Source: Lutraria lutraria (Eukaryota; Mollusca; Bivalvia; Venerida; Mactridae). From it: a stretch of DNA of 64,000 bases. The stretch spans positions 6,818,840 through 6,882,839 of the forward strand of contig OZ026844.1 of the NCBI GenBank assembly GCA_964023205.1. Direction: 5' to 3'. The position numbers and the translations under genes are program-made. Positions 1 through 12,307 of this stretch are shown here, piece after piece; positions within the stretch are counted from its first letter, which is position 1, and the number at the start of each line of letters is the position of its first letter. The notes below the pieces were generated by a model, which was given only the letters and a program-made list of their open reading frames with translations, did no database searches and was not told the origin of the DNA.

Positions 1-581
1 TAGGCCCTAATTATTGACATTATATGATGTGCATTAACTCTTAATTTCAAATAATTATGACATGACCTAATTAATGAGTTTATTCAATGTGCATCAATTG
101 TATATATACTTTGTATTGAATTATTTCCGGTATATTTGTTTTCAAAATTTACAGCATATTGTTTATTGGAAAAACACAGTTTTATGAATATATCAGAATG
201 AAATGACTAATATACAAGGTGCAAATCCCATTTGATTTGTAAATATACAGTATTTGATTAATTACCCCAATTATTTAGGACAAAATATCCTGAATTTAGT
301 CTTGTGGTATTTATAATCATTTTTCATTGAGGAATATTGATTAAATTTCCTAATTAATGATTTCATGCAATGTGCATATATACTTTGCATTGAATTATTG
401 ATGGGATGTTTGTTTACAAGGTTTACAGCATATAGTTTTGTTCAAAAAACACATTATTGAAGAATCTTGATTAGATGACCTAATTAATGATTTCATGCAA
501 TGTGCATGAACTGTAAAAAATCTTTAAATGGAATTGTTTCTGCAATATTCATTTACATATTCCACAGTCATATTTTTATTA
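1..581 (+). repeat. Satellite monomer type 1 (reference copy) with internal modules
   Basis: Type 1 is marked by CTTTGTATTGAATT, TGTTTATTGGAAAAACACAG, AGGACAAAATATCC and GAATATTGATTAAATTTCC followed by TGTGCATATATAC. Other type 1 starts are 12308, 17052, 29359 and, with a foreign tail, 50716. The monomer is built from diverged modules that each begin with CCTAATTA or a close variant: 6-65, 66-265, 266-348, 349-478, and 479 to base 5 of the next monomer. Modules four and five share CCTAATTAATGATTTCATGC. The 582-bp monomer therefore probably grew from a shorter A+T-rich repeat. Confidence 0.9.
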
Positions 582-1163
582 TAGACCCTAATTATTGACC
601 TTATATGATGTGCATTAACTCTTAATTTCAAATAATTATGACATGACCTAATTAATGAGTTTATTCAATGTGCATCAATTGTATATATACTTTGTTTAGA
701 ATTATTTCCGGTATATTTGTTTTCAAAATTTACAGCATATTGTTCTGTTGGAAAAAACACAGTATTATGAATAAATCAGAATGAAATGACTAATATACAA
801 GCTGCAAATCCCATTTGATTTGTAAATATACAGTATTTGATTAATTACCCCAATTATTAAGGTCAAAATATCCTGAATTTAGTATTGTGGTATTTATAAT
901 CATTTTTCATTGAGGAATCTTGATTAAATGACCTAATTAATGATTTCATGCAACGGCATACATACTTTGCATTGAATTATTGATGGAATGTTTGTTTACA
1001 AGGTTTACAGAATATAGTTTTGTTAAAAAAACACATTATTGAGGTATCTTGATTAGATGACCTGATTAATGATTTCATGCAATGTGCATGAACTGTAAAA
1101 ATTCTTTAAATGGGTTTGTTTCTGCAATATTCATTTACATATTTCACAGTCATATTTTGATTA
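582..1163 (+). repeat. Satellite monomer type 2 (reference copy)
   Basis: Commonest type, 582 bp. It is marked by CTTTGTTTAGAATT, TTGTTCTGTTGG, CAAGCTGCAAATCC, CCCCAATTATTAAGG, CAACGGCATAC and TTACAGAATATAG. Further starts: 2953, 4698, 5862, 7607, 8771, 10516, 12889, 15260, 17633, 20004, 21749, 22913, 24658, 25822, 27567, 29940, 32312, 34684, 38265, 39429, 43010, 44174, 47756, 48920, 53089, 54250, 55995 and 58946. The copies at 11680, 16424, 28731 and 50084 have a type 2 head and a different tail. The copy at 53089 is 580 bp because TTCACAGTC has become TTCAGTC. Confidence 0.9.
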
Positions 1164-1790
1164 TAGACCCTAATTATTGACCTTATATGATGTGCATTAA
1201 CTCTTAATTTCAAATAATTATGACATGACCTAATTAATGAGTTTATTCAATGTGCATCAATTGTATATATACTTTGTATTGAATTATTTCCGGTATATTT
1301 GTTTTCAAAATTTACAGCATATTGTTTTGTTGGAAAATCACAGTATTATGAATATATCAGAATGAAATGATTATTATACATGCTGCCAATCCCATTTGAT
1401 ATGTAAATATACAGTATTTGATTAATTACCCTAATTATTTAGGTCAAAATATCCTGAATTTAGTCTTGTGGTATTTATAATCATTTTTCATTGGGAATCT
1501 TCATTAAATTTCCTAATTAATAATTTCATGCAATGGCATACATACTTTGCATTGAATTATTGATGGGATGTTTGTTTACAAGGTTTACAGCATAAGTTTG
1601 TTCATAAAACACATTATTGAGGAATCTTGATTAGTTGACCTAATTAATGATTTCATGCAATGTGCATGAATTGTAAAAATACTTTAAATGGAATTGTTTC
1701 TGCAATATTCATTTACATATTCCACAGTCATATTTTGATTATAAACTCTAATTATTGACATTTACATATTCCACAATCATATTTTGATTA
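1164..1790 (+). repeat. Satellite monomer type 3 with 49-bp extension
   Basis: Marked by GGAAAATCACAG, CATGCTGCCAATCC, CATTTGATATG, CATTGGGAATCTTCATT and CATAAGTTTGTTCATAAAAC. It is 627 bp because a 49-bp extension follows the usual monomer end. Further starts: 13471, 18215, 30522, 32894, 35266, 40011, 44756 and 56577. The head is the same as that of type 4, so types 3 and 4 differ mainly in their second half. Confidence 0.9.
1742..1790 (+). repeat. 49-bp monomer-end extension (marker of special junctions)
   Basis: The monomer end is followed by TAAACTCTAATTATTGACA and a second, slightly changed copy of the end (TTTACATATTCCACAATC...TTTTGATTA), 49 bp in all. Sixteen further copies start at 12259, 14049, 17003, 18793, 29310, 31100, 33472, 35844, 37054, 40589, 41799, 45334, 46545, 50667, 51296 and 57155. 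Each is followed directly by a monomer starting TAGGCCC. It arose once, by a short tandem duplication across a monomer boundary, and has since been copied with its neighbours. Confidence 0.92.
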
Positions 1791-2371
1791 TAGGCCCTAA
1801 TTATTGACCTTATATGATGTGCATTAACTCTTAATTTCAAATAATTATGACATGACCTAATTAATGAGTTTATTCAATGTGCATCAATTGTATATATACT
1901 TTGTATTGAATTATTTCCGGTATATTTGTTTTCAAAATTTACAGCATATTGTTTTGTTGGAAAATCACAGTATTATGAATATATCAGAATGAAATGATTA
2001 TTATACATGCTGCCAATCCCATTTGATATGTAAATATACAGTATTTGATTAATTACCCTAATTATTTAGGTCAAAATATCCTGAATTTAGTCTTGTGGTA
2101 TTTATAATCATTTTTCATTGAGGAATCTTGATTAAATGACCTAATTAATGAGTTCATGCAATGGCATACATACTTTGCATTGAATTATTGATGGGATGTT
2201 TGTTTACAAGGTTTACAGCATATAGTTTTGTCCAAAGAACACATTATTGAGGTATCTTGATTAGATGACCTAATTAATGATTGCATGCAATGTGCATGAA
2301 CTGTAAAAATTCTTTAAATGGATTTGTTTCTGCAATATTCATTTACATATTCCACAGTCATATTTTGATTA
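1791..2371 (+). repeat. Satellite monomer type 4 (reference copy)
   Basis: 581 bp. It begins TAGGCCC, has the type 3 head (TATTGAATTATTTCC, GGAAAATCACAG, CATTTGATATG) and a tail with GTCCAAAGAACAC and GATTGCATGC. Further starts: 14098, 18842, 33521, 35893, 37103, 40638, 41848, 45383 and 46594. Hybrids with this head or tail start at 31149, 51345, 51926, 53669, 54832, 57204 and 60111. The copy at 1791 has AATGAGTTCATGC where the later ones at 33521 and onwards have AATGATTTCATGC, a variant that separates the two halves of the array. Confidence 0.88.
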
Positions 2372-2952
2372 TAGACACTAATTATTGACCTTATATGATG
2401 TGCATTAACTCTTAATATCAAATAATTATGACATGACCTAATTAATGAGTTTATTCAATGTGCATCAATTGTATATATACTTTGTAATGAATTATTTCTG
2501 GTATATTTGTTTTCAAAATTTACAGCATATTGTTTTGTTGGAAAATCACAGTATTATGAATAAATCAGAATGAAATGATTATTATACATGCTGCCAATCC
2601 CATTCGATTTGTAAATATACAGTATTTGATTAATTACACTAATTATTTAGGTCAAAATATCCTGAATTTAGTCTTGTGGTATTTATAATCATTTTTCATT
2701 GAGGAATCTTGATTAAATGACCTAATTAATGATTTCATGCAATGGCATACATACTTTGCATTGAATTATTGATTGGATGTTTGTTTACAAGGTTTACAGC
2801 ATATAGTTTTGTTAAAAAAACACATTATTGAGGTATATTGATTAGATGACCTAATTAATGATTTCATGCAATGTGCATGAACTGTAAAAATTCTTTAAAT
2901 GGGTTTGTTTCTGCAATATTCATTTACATATTCCACAGTCATATTTTGATTA
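2372..2952 (+). repeat. Satellite monomer type 5 (reference copy)
   Basis: 581 bp. It begins TAGACACTAATT and carries TTAATATCAAAT, CTTTGTAATGAATTATTTCTGG, CCATTCGATTTG, ATTACACTAATT, ATTGATTGGATG and GAGGTATATTG. Further starts: 4117, 7026, 9935, 14679, 19423, 21168, 24077, 26986, 34102 (type 1 tail), 36474, 37684, 41219, 42429, 45964, 47175, 57784 and 58365. The copies at 36474, 41219 and 45964 end in the 49-bp extension and are 629-630 bp long. Confidence 0.88.
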
Positions 2953-3534
2953 TAGACCCTAATTATTGACCTTATATGATGTGCATTAACTCTTAATTTC
3001 AAATAATTATGACATGACCTAATTAATGAGTTTATTCAATGTGCATCAATTGTATATATACTTTGTTTAGAATTATTTCCGGTATATTTGTTTTCAAAAT
3101 TTACAGCATATTGTTCTGTTGGAAAAAACACAGTATTATGAATAAATCAGAATGAAATGACTAATATACAAGCTGCAAATCCCATTTGATTTGTAAATAT
3201 ACAGTATTTGATTAATTACCCCAATTATTAAGGTCAAAATATCCTGAATTTAGTCTTGTGGTATTTATAATCATTTTTCATTGAGGAATCTTGATTAAAT
3301 GACCTAATTAATGATTTCATGCAACGGCATACATACTTTGCATTGAATTATTGATGGAATGTTTGTTTACAAGGTTTACAGAATATAGTTTTGTTAAAAA
3401 AACACATTATTGAGGTATCTTGATTAGATGACCTGATTAATGATTTCATGCAATGTGCATGAACTGTAAAAATTCTTTAAATGGGTTTGTTTCTGCAATA
3501 TTCATTTACATATTTCACAGTCATATTTTGATTA

Positions 3535-4116
3535 TAGACCCTAATTATTGACCTTATATGATGTGCATTAACTCTTAATTTCAAATAATTATGACATGAC
3601 CTAATTAATGAGTTTATTCAATGTGCATCAATTGTATATATACTTTGTAATGAATAATGTCTGGTATATTTGTTTTCAAAATTTACAGCATATTGTTTTG
3701 TTGGAAAAAACACAGTATTATGAATATATCAGAATGAAATGACTAATATACAAGGTGCAAATCCCATTTGATTTGTAAATATACAGTATTTGATTAATTA
3801 CCCTAATTATTTAGGTCAAAATATCCTGAATTTAGTCTTGTGGTATTTATAATCATTTTTCATTGAGGAATCTTGATTAAATGACCTAATTAATGATTTC
3901 ATGCAATGGCATACATACTTTGCATTGAATTATTGATGGGATGTTTGTTTACAAGGTTTACAGCATATAGTTTTGTCCAAAGAACACATTATTGAGGTAT
4001 CTTGATTAGATGACCTAATTAATGATTGCATGCAATGTGCATGAACTGTAAAAATTCTTTAAATGGATTTGTTTCTGCAATATTCATTTACATATTCCAC
4101 AGTCATATTTTGATTA
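3535..4116 (+). repeat. Satellite monomer type 6a (reference copy)
   Basis: 582 bp. Head CTTTGTAATGAATAATGTCTGG and CAAGGTGCAAATCC, middle CCCTAATTATTTAGGTC (CCCTGATTATT in the copies at 6444 and 9353), tail GTCCAAAGAACAC and GATTGCATGC as in type 4. Further 6a starts: 6444, 9353, 20586, 23495, 26404 and 49502. In the first two large units it is always followed by type 5, apart from the 6a/6b recombinant at 15842. Confidence 0.86.
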
Positions 4117-5279
4117 TAGACACTAATTATTGACCTTATATGATGTGCATTAACTCTTAATATCAAATAATTATGACATGACCTAATTAATGAGTTTATT
4201 CAATGTGCATCAATTGTATATATACTTTGTAATGAATTATTTCTGGTATATTTGTTTTCAAAATTTACAGCATATTGTTTTGTTGGAAAATCACAGTATT
4301 ATGAATAAATCAGAATGAAATGATTATTATACATGCTGCCAATCCCATTCGATTTGTAAATATACAGTATTTGATTAATTACACTAATTATTTAGGTCAA
4401 AATATCCTGAATTTAGTCTTGTGATATTTATAATCATTTTTCATTGAGGAATCTTGATTAAATGACCTAATTAATGATTTCATGCAATGGCATACATACT
4501 TTGCATTGAATTATTGATTGGATGTTTGTTTACAAGGTTTACAGCATATAGTTTTGTTCAAAAAACACATTATTGAGGTATATTGATTAGATGACCTAAT
4601 TAATGATTTCATGCAATGTGCATGAACTGTAAAAATTCTTTAAATGGGTTTGTTTCTGCAATATTCATTCACATATTCCACAGTCATATTTTGATTATAG
4701 ACCCTAATTATTGACCTTATATGATGTGCATTAACTCTTAATCTCAAATAATTATGACATGACCTAATTAATGAGTTTATTCAATGTGCATCAATTGTAT
4801 ATATACTTTGTTTAGAATTATTTCCGGTATATTTGTTTTCAAAATTTACAGCATATTGTTCTGTTGGAAAAAACACAGTATTATGAATAAATCAGAATGA
4901 AATGACTAATATACAAGCTGCAAATCCCATTTGATTTGTAAATATACAGTATTTGATTAATTACCCCAATTATTAAGGTCAAAATATCCTGAATTTAGTC
5001 TTGTGGTATTTATAATCATTTTTCATTGAGGAATCTTGATTAAATGACCTAATTAATGATTTCATGCAACGGCATACATACTTTGCATTGAATTATTGAT
5101 GGAATGTTTGTTTACAAGGTTTACAGAATATAGTTTTGTTAAAAAAACACATTATTGAGGTATCTTGATTAGATGACCTGATTAATGATTTCATGCAATG
5201 TGCATGAACTGTAAAAATTCTTTAAATGGGTTTGTTTCTGCAATATTCATTTACATATTTCACAGTCATATTTTGATTA

Positions 5280-5861
5280 TAGACCCTAATTATTGACCTT
5301 ATATGATGTGCATTAACTCTTAATTTCAAATAATTATGACATGACCTAATTAATGAGTTTATTCAATGTGCATCAATTGTATATATACTTTGTAATGAAT
5401 AATGTCTGGTATATTTGTTTTCAAAATTTACAGCATATTGTTTTGTTGGAAAAAACACAGTATTATGAATATATCAGAATGAAATGACTAATATACAAGG
5501 TGCAAATCCCATTTGATTTGTAAATATACAGTATTTGATTAATTACCCCAATTATTTAGGACAAAATATCCTGAATTTAGTCTTGTGGTATTTATAATCA
5601 TTTTTCATTGAGGAATCTTGATTAAATGACCTAATTAATGATTTCATGCAACGGCATACATACTTTGCATTGAATTATTGATGGAATGTTTGTTTACAAG
5701 GTTTACAGCATATAGTTTTGTTCAAAAAACACATTATTGAAGAATCTTGATTAGATGACCTAATTAATGATTTCATGCAATGTGCATGAACTGTAAAAAA
5801 TCTTTAAATGGAATTGTTTCTGCAATATTCATTTACATATTCCACAGTCATATTTTGATTA
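5280..5861 (+). repeat. Satellite monomer type 6b (reference copy)
   Basis: 582 bp with the type 6 head, but CCCCAATTATTTAGGAC, CAACGGCATAC, GATGGAATG, GTTCAAAAAACAC and ATTGAAGAATCTTG in the second half. Further starts: 8189, 11098, 22331, 25240, 28149, 38847, 43592, 48338, 52507 and 55413. The copies at 31729 and 59528 have a type 6 head with a type 1 tail and are 583 bp long. The copies at 38847 and 43592 share CATCCATTG in place of CATCAATTG. Confidence 0.86.
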
Positions 5862-8770
5862 TAGACCCTAATTATTGACCTTATATGATGTGCATTAACT
5901 CTTAATTTCAAATAATTATGACATGACCTAATTAATGAGTTTATTCAATGTGCATCAATTGTATATATACTTTGTTTAGAATTATTTCCGGTATATTTGT
6001 TTTCAAAATTTACAGTATATTGTTCTGTTGGAAAAAACACAGTATTATGAATAAATCAGAATGAAATGACTAATATACAAGCTGCAAATCCCATTTGATT
6101 TGTAAATATACAGTATTTGATTAATTACCCCAATTATTAAGGTCAAAATATCCTGAATTTAGTCTTGTGGTATTTATAATCATTTTTCATTGAGGAATCT
6201 TGATTAAATGACCTAATTAATGATTTCATGCAACGGCATACATACTTTGCATTGAATTATTGATGGAATGTTTGTTTACAAGGTTTACAGAATATAGTTT
6301 TGTTAAAAAAACACATTATTGAGGTATCTTGATTAGATGACCTGATTAATGATTTCATGCAATGTGCATGAACTGTAAAAATTCTTTAAATGGGTTTGTT
6401 TCTGCAATATTCATTTACATATTTCACAGTCATATTTTGATTATAGACCCTAATTATTGACCTTATATGATGTGCATTAACTCTTAATTTCAAATAATTA
6501 TGACATGACCTAATTAATGAGTTTATTCAATGTGCATCAATTGTATATATACTTTGTAATGAATAATGTCTGGTATATTTGTTTTCAAAATTTACAGCAT
6601 ATTGTTTTGTTGGAAAAAACACAGTATTATGAATATATCAGAATGAAATGACTAATATACAAGGTGCAAATCCCATTTGATTTGTAAATATACAGTATTT
6701 GATTAATTACCCTGATTATTTAGGTCAAAATATCCTGAATTTAGTCTTGTGGTATTTATAATCATTTTTCATTGAGGAATCTTGATTAAATGACCTAATT
6801 AATGATTTCATGCAATGGCATACATACTTTGCATTGAATTATTGATGGGATGTTTGTTTACAAGGTTTACAGCATATAGTTTTGTCCAAAGAACACATTA
6901 TTGAGGTATCTTGATTAGATGACCTAATTAATGATTGCATGCAATGTGCATGAACTGTAAAAATTCTTTAAATGGATTTGTTTCTGCAATATTCATTTAC
7001 ATATTCCACAGTCATATTTTGATTATAGACACTAATTATTGACCTTATATGATGTGCATTAACTCTTAATATCAAATAATTATGACATGACCTAATTAAT
7101 GAGTTTATTCAATGTGCATCAATTGTATATATACTTTGTAATGAATTATTTCTGGTATATTTGTTTTCAAAATTTACAGCATATTGTTTTGTTGGAAAAT
7201 CACAGTATTATGAATAAATCAGAATGAAATGATTATTATACATGCTGCCAATCCCATTCGATTTGTAAATATACAGTATTTGATTAATTATACTAATTAT
7301 TTAGGTCAAAATATCCTGAATTTAGTCTTGTGATATTTATAATCATTTTTCATTGAGGAATCTTGATTAAATGACCTAATTAATGATTTCATGCAATGGC
7401 ATACATACTTTGCATTGAATTATTGATTGGATGTTTGTTTACAAGGTTTACAGCATATAGTTTTGTTCAAAAAACACATTATTGAGGTATATTGATTAGA
7501 TGACCTAATTAATGATTTCATGCAATGTGCATGAACTGTAAAAATTCTTTAAATGGGTTTGTTTCTGCAATATTCATTCACATATTCCACAGTCATATTT
7601 TGATTATAGACCCTAATTATTGACCTTATATGATGTGCATTAACTCTTAATTTCAAATAATTATGACATGACCTAATTAATGAGTTTATTCAATGTGCAT
7701 CAATTGTATATATACTTTGTTTAGAATTATTTCCGGTATATTTGTTTTCAAAATTTACAGCATATTGTTCTGTTGGAAAAAACACAGTATTATGAATAAA
7801 TCAGAATGAAATGACTAATATACAAGCTGCAAATCCCATTTGATTTGTAAATATACAGTATTTGATTAATTACCCCAATTATTAAGGTCAAAATATCCTG
7901 AATTTAGTCTTGTGGTATTTATAATCATTTTTCATTGAGGAATCTTGATTAAATGACCTAATTAATGATTTCATGCAACGGCATACATACTTTGCATTGA
8001 ATTATTGATGGAATGTTTGTTTACAAGGTTTACAGAATATAGTTTTGTTAAAAAAACACATTATTGAGGTATCTTGATTAGATGACCTGATTAATGATTT
8101 CATGCAATGTGCATGAACTGTAAAAATTCTTTAAATGGGTTTGTTTCTGCAATATTCATTTACATATTTCACAGTCATATTTTGATTATAGACCCTAATT
8201 ATTGACCTTATATGATGTGCATTAACTCTTAATTTCAAATAATTATGACATGACCTAATTAATGAGTTTATTCAATGTGCATCAATTGTATATATACTTT
8301 GTAATGAATAATGTCTGGTATATTTGTTTTCAAAATTTACAGCATATTGTTTTGTTGGAAAAAACACAGTATTATGAATATATCAGAATGAAATGACTAA
8401 TATACAAGGTGCAAATCCCATTTGATTTGTAAATATACAGTATTTGATTAATTACCCCAATTATTTAGGACAAAATATCCTGAATTTAGTCTTGTGGTAT
8501 TTATAATCATTTTTCATTGAGGAATCTTGATTAAATGACCTAATTAATGATTTCATGCAACGGCATACATACTTTGCATTGAATTATTGATGGAATGTTT
8601 GTTTACAAGGTTTACAGCATATAGTTTTGTTCAAAAAACACATTATTGAAGAATCTTGATTAGATGACCTAATTAATGATTTCATGCAATGTGCATGAAC
8701 TGTAAAAAATCTTTAAATGGAATTGTTTCTGCAATATTCATTTACATATTCCACAGTCATATTTTGATTA
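5862..8770 (+). repeat. Five-monomer block 2 of copy 1 (2,909 bp)
   Basis: Second direct copy of the 2-6a-5-2-6b block. It carries G at 6714 and T at 7291, both shared with the next block and not with the corresponding block of the second 12.3-kb unit. That pattern points to local homogenisation after the large duplication. Confidence 0.9.
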
Positions 8771-11679
8771 TAGACCCTAATTATTGACCTTATATGATGT
8801 GCATTAACTCTTAATTTCAAATAATTATGACATGACCTAATTAATGAGTTTATTCAATGTGCATCAATTGTATATATACTTTGTTTAGAATTATTTCCGG
8901 TATATTTGTTTTCAAAATTTACAGTATATTGTTCTGTTGGAAAAAACACAGTATTATGAATAAATCAGAATGAAATGACTAATATACAAGCTGCAAATCC
9001 CATTTGATTTGTAAATATACAGTATTTGATTAATTACCCCAATTATTAAGGTCAAAATATCCTGAATTTAGTCTTGTGGTATTTATAATCATTTTTCATT
9101 GAGGAATCTTGATTAAATGACCTAATTAATGATTTCATGCAACGGCATACATACTTTGCATTGAATTATTGATGGAATGTTTGTTTACAAGGTTTACAGA
9201 ATATAGTTTTGTTAAAAAAACACATTATTGAGGTATCTTGATTAGATGACCTGATTAATGATTTCATGCAATGTGCATGAACTGTAAAAATTCTTTAAAT
9301 GGGTTTGTTTCTGCAATATTCATTTACATATTTCACAGTCATATTTTGATTATAGACCCTAATTATTGACCTTATATGATGTGCATTAACTCTTAATTTC
9401 AAATAATTATGACATGACCTAATTAATGAGTTTATTCAATGTGCATCAATTGTATATATACTTTGTAATGAATAATGTCTGGTATATTTGTTTTCAAAAT
9501 TTACAGCATATTGTTTTGTTGGAAAAAACACAGTATTATGAATATATCAGAATGAAATGACTAATATACAAGGTGCAAATCCCATTTGATTTGTAAATAT
9601 ACAGTATTTGATTAATTACCCTGATTATTTAGGTCAAAATATCCTGAATTTAGTCTTGTGGTATTTATAATCATTTTTCATTGAGGAATCTTGATTAAAT
9701 GACCTAATTAATGATTTCATGCAATGGCATACATACTTTGCATTGAATTATTGATGGGATGTTTGTTTACAAGGTTTACAGCATATAGTTTTGTCCAAAG
9801 AACACATTATTGAGGTATCTTGATTAGATGACCTAATTAATGATTGCATGCAATGTGCATGAACTGTAAAAATTCTTTAAATGGATTTGTTTCTGCAATA
9901 TTCATTTACATATTCCACAGTCATATTTTGATTATAGACACTAATTATTGACCTTATATGATGTGCATTAACTCTTAATATCAAATAATTATGACATGAC
10001 CTAATTAATGAGTTTATTCAATGTGCATCAATTGTATATATACTTTGTAATGAATTATTTCTGGTATATTTGTTTTCAAAATTTACAGCATATTGTTTTG
10101 TTGGAAAATCACAGTATTATGAATAAATCAGAATGAAATGATTATTATACATGCTGCCAATCCCATTCGATTTGTAAATATACAGTATTTGATTAATTAT
10201 ACTAATTATTTAGGTCAAAATATCCTGAATTTAGTCTTGTGATATTTATAATCATTTTTCATTGAGGAATCTTGATTAAATGACCTAATTAATGATTTCA
10301 TGCAATGGCATACATACTTTGCATTGAATTATTGATTGGATGTTTGTTTACAAGGTTTACAGCATATAGTTTTGTTCAAAAAACACATTATTGAGGTATA
10401 TTGATTAGATGACCTAATTAATGATTTCATGCAATGTGCATGAACTGTAAAAATTCTTTAAATGGGTTTGTTTCTGCAATATTCATTCACATATTCCACA
10501 GTCATATTTTGATTATAGACCCTAATTATTGACCTTATATGATGTGCATTAACTCTTAATTTCAAATAATTATGACATGACCTAATTAATGAGTTTATTC
10601 AATGTGCATCAATTGTATATATACTTTGTTTAGAATTATTTCCGGTATATTTGTTTTCAAAATTTACAGCATATTGTTCTGTTGGAAAAAACACAGTATT
10701 ATGAATAAATCAGAATGAAATGACTAATATACAAGCTGCAAATCCCATTTGATTTGTAAATATACAGTATTTGATTAATTACCCCAATTATTAAGGTCAA
10801 AATATCCTGAATTTAGTCTTGTGGTATTTATAATCATTTTTCATTGAGGAATCTTGATTAAATGACCTAATTAATGATTTCATGCAACGGCATACATACT
10901 TTGCATTGAATTATTGATGGAATGTTTGTTTACAAGGTTTACAGAATATAGTTTTGTTAAAAAAACACATTATTGAGGTATCTTGATTAGATGACCTGAT
11001 TAATGATTTCATGCAATGTGCATGAACTGTAAAAATTCTTTAAATGGGTTTGTTTCTGCAATATTCATTTACATATTTCACAGTCATATTTTGATTATAG
11101 ACCCTAATTATTGACCTTATATGATGTGCATTAACTCTTAATTTCAAATAATTATGACATGACCTAATTAATGAGTTTATTCAATGTGCATCAATTGTAT
11201 ATATACTTTGTAATGAATAATGTCTGGTATATTTGTTTTCAAAATTTACAGCATATTGTTTTGTTGGAAAAAACACAGTATTATGAATATATCAGAATGA
11301 AATGACTAATATACAAGGTGCAAATCCCATTTGATTTGTAAATATACAGTATTTGATTAATTACCCCAATTATTTAGGACAAAATATCCTGAATTTAGTC
11401 TTGTGGTATTTATAATCATTTTTCATTGAGGAATCTTGATTAAATGACCTAATTAATGATTTCATGCAACGGCATACATACTTTGCATTGAATTATTGAT
11501 GGAATGTTTGTTTACAAGGTTTACAGCATATAGTTTTGTTCAAAAAACACATTATTGAAGAATCTTGATTAGATGACCTAATTAATGATTTCATGCAATG
11601 TGCATGAACTGTAAAAAATCTTTAAATGGAATTGTTTCTGCAATATTCATTTACATATTCCACAGTCATATTTTGATTA
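8771..11679 (+). repeat. Five-monomer block 3 of copy 1 (2,909 bp)
   Basis: Third direct copy of the 2-6a-5-2-6b block, with G at 9623 and T at 10200. It is followed by the hybrid monomer at 11680 that closes the large unit. Confidence 0.9.
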
Positions 11680-12307
11680 TAGACCCTAATTATTGACCTT
11701 ATATGATGTGCATTAACTCTTAATTTCAAATAATTATGACATGACCTAATTAATGAGTTTATTCAATGTGCATCAATTGTATATATACTTTGTTTAGAAT
11801 TATTTCCGGTATATTTGTTTTCAAAATTTACAATATATTGTTCTGTTGGAAAAACACAGTATTATGAATAAATCAGAATGAAATGACTAATATACAAGCT
11901 GCAAATCCCATTTGATTTGTAAATATACAGTATTTGATTAATTACCCCAATTATTAAGGTCAAAATATCCTGAATTTAGTATTGTGGTATTTATAATCAT
12001 TTTTCATTGAGGAATCTTGATTAAATGACCTAATTAATGATTTCATGCAACGGCATACATACTTTGCATTGAATTATTGATGGGATGTTTGTTTACAAGG
12101 TTTACAGCATAAGTTTGTTCATAAAACACATTATTGAGGAATCTTGATTAGTTGACCTAATTAATGATTTCATGCAATGTGCATGAATTGTAAAAATACT
12201 TTAAATGGAATTGTTTCTGCAATATTCATTTACATATTCCACAGTCATATTTTGATTATAAACTCTAATTATTGACATTTACATATTCCACAATCATATT
12301 TTGATTA
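11680..12307 (+). repeat. Closing hybrid monomer (type 2 head, type 3 tail, 49-bp extension)
   Basis: Head CTTTGTTTAGAATT with TTACAATATATTG and a five-A GGAAAAACACAG, then CATAAGTTTGTTCATAAAAC and the 49-bp extension, 628 bp in total. Copies at 16424-17051 and 28731-29358 close the other two related units, so all three units share one ancestral junction. A relative with a different tail lies at 50084. Confidence 0.87.

Larger units (their letters stand above)
2953..5861 (+). repeat. Five-monomer block 1 of copy 1 (2,909 bp)
   Basis: Order 2-6a-5-2-6b. Identical order and length at 5862-8770 and 8771-11679, giving three direct copies inside the 12.3-kb unit. In this first copy the 6a monomer reads CCCTAATTATT and the type 5 monomer ATTACACTAATT; the later two blocks read CCCTGATTATT and ATTATACTAATT. 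Blocks 2 and 3 are therefore closer to each other than to block 1. Confidence 0.9.
1..12307 (+). repeat. 21-monomer higher-order unit, copy 1 (12,307 bp)
   Basis: Monomer starts and types: 1 (1), 582 (2), 1164 (3), 1791 (4), 2372 (5), 2953 (2), 3535 (6a), 4117 (5), 4698 (2), 5280 (6b), 5862 (2), 6444 (6a), 7026 (5), 7607 (2), 8189 (6b), 8771 (2), 9353 (6a), 9935 (5), 10516 (2), 11098 (6b), 11680 (2 head, 3 tail). It closes with a 49-bp extension. The same order and spacing recur from 17052. The unit begins at base 1 of the window only by chance of cutting; the TAGGCCC start implies a further 49-bp extension upstream. Confidence 0.93.

Noticed and set aside
388..425. Forkhead-type binding motif TGTTTAC in every monomer
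   Set aside because: The motif is short and expected by chance in such A+T-rich DNA; repetition follows from the tandem array and adds no independent support.
1..581. Self-cleaving hammerhead ribozyme, as in some animal satellites
   Set aside because: I found no CTGANGA core paired with a GAAA core in the right arrangement on the strand as given.
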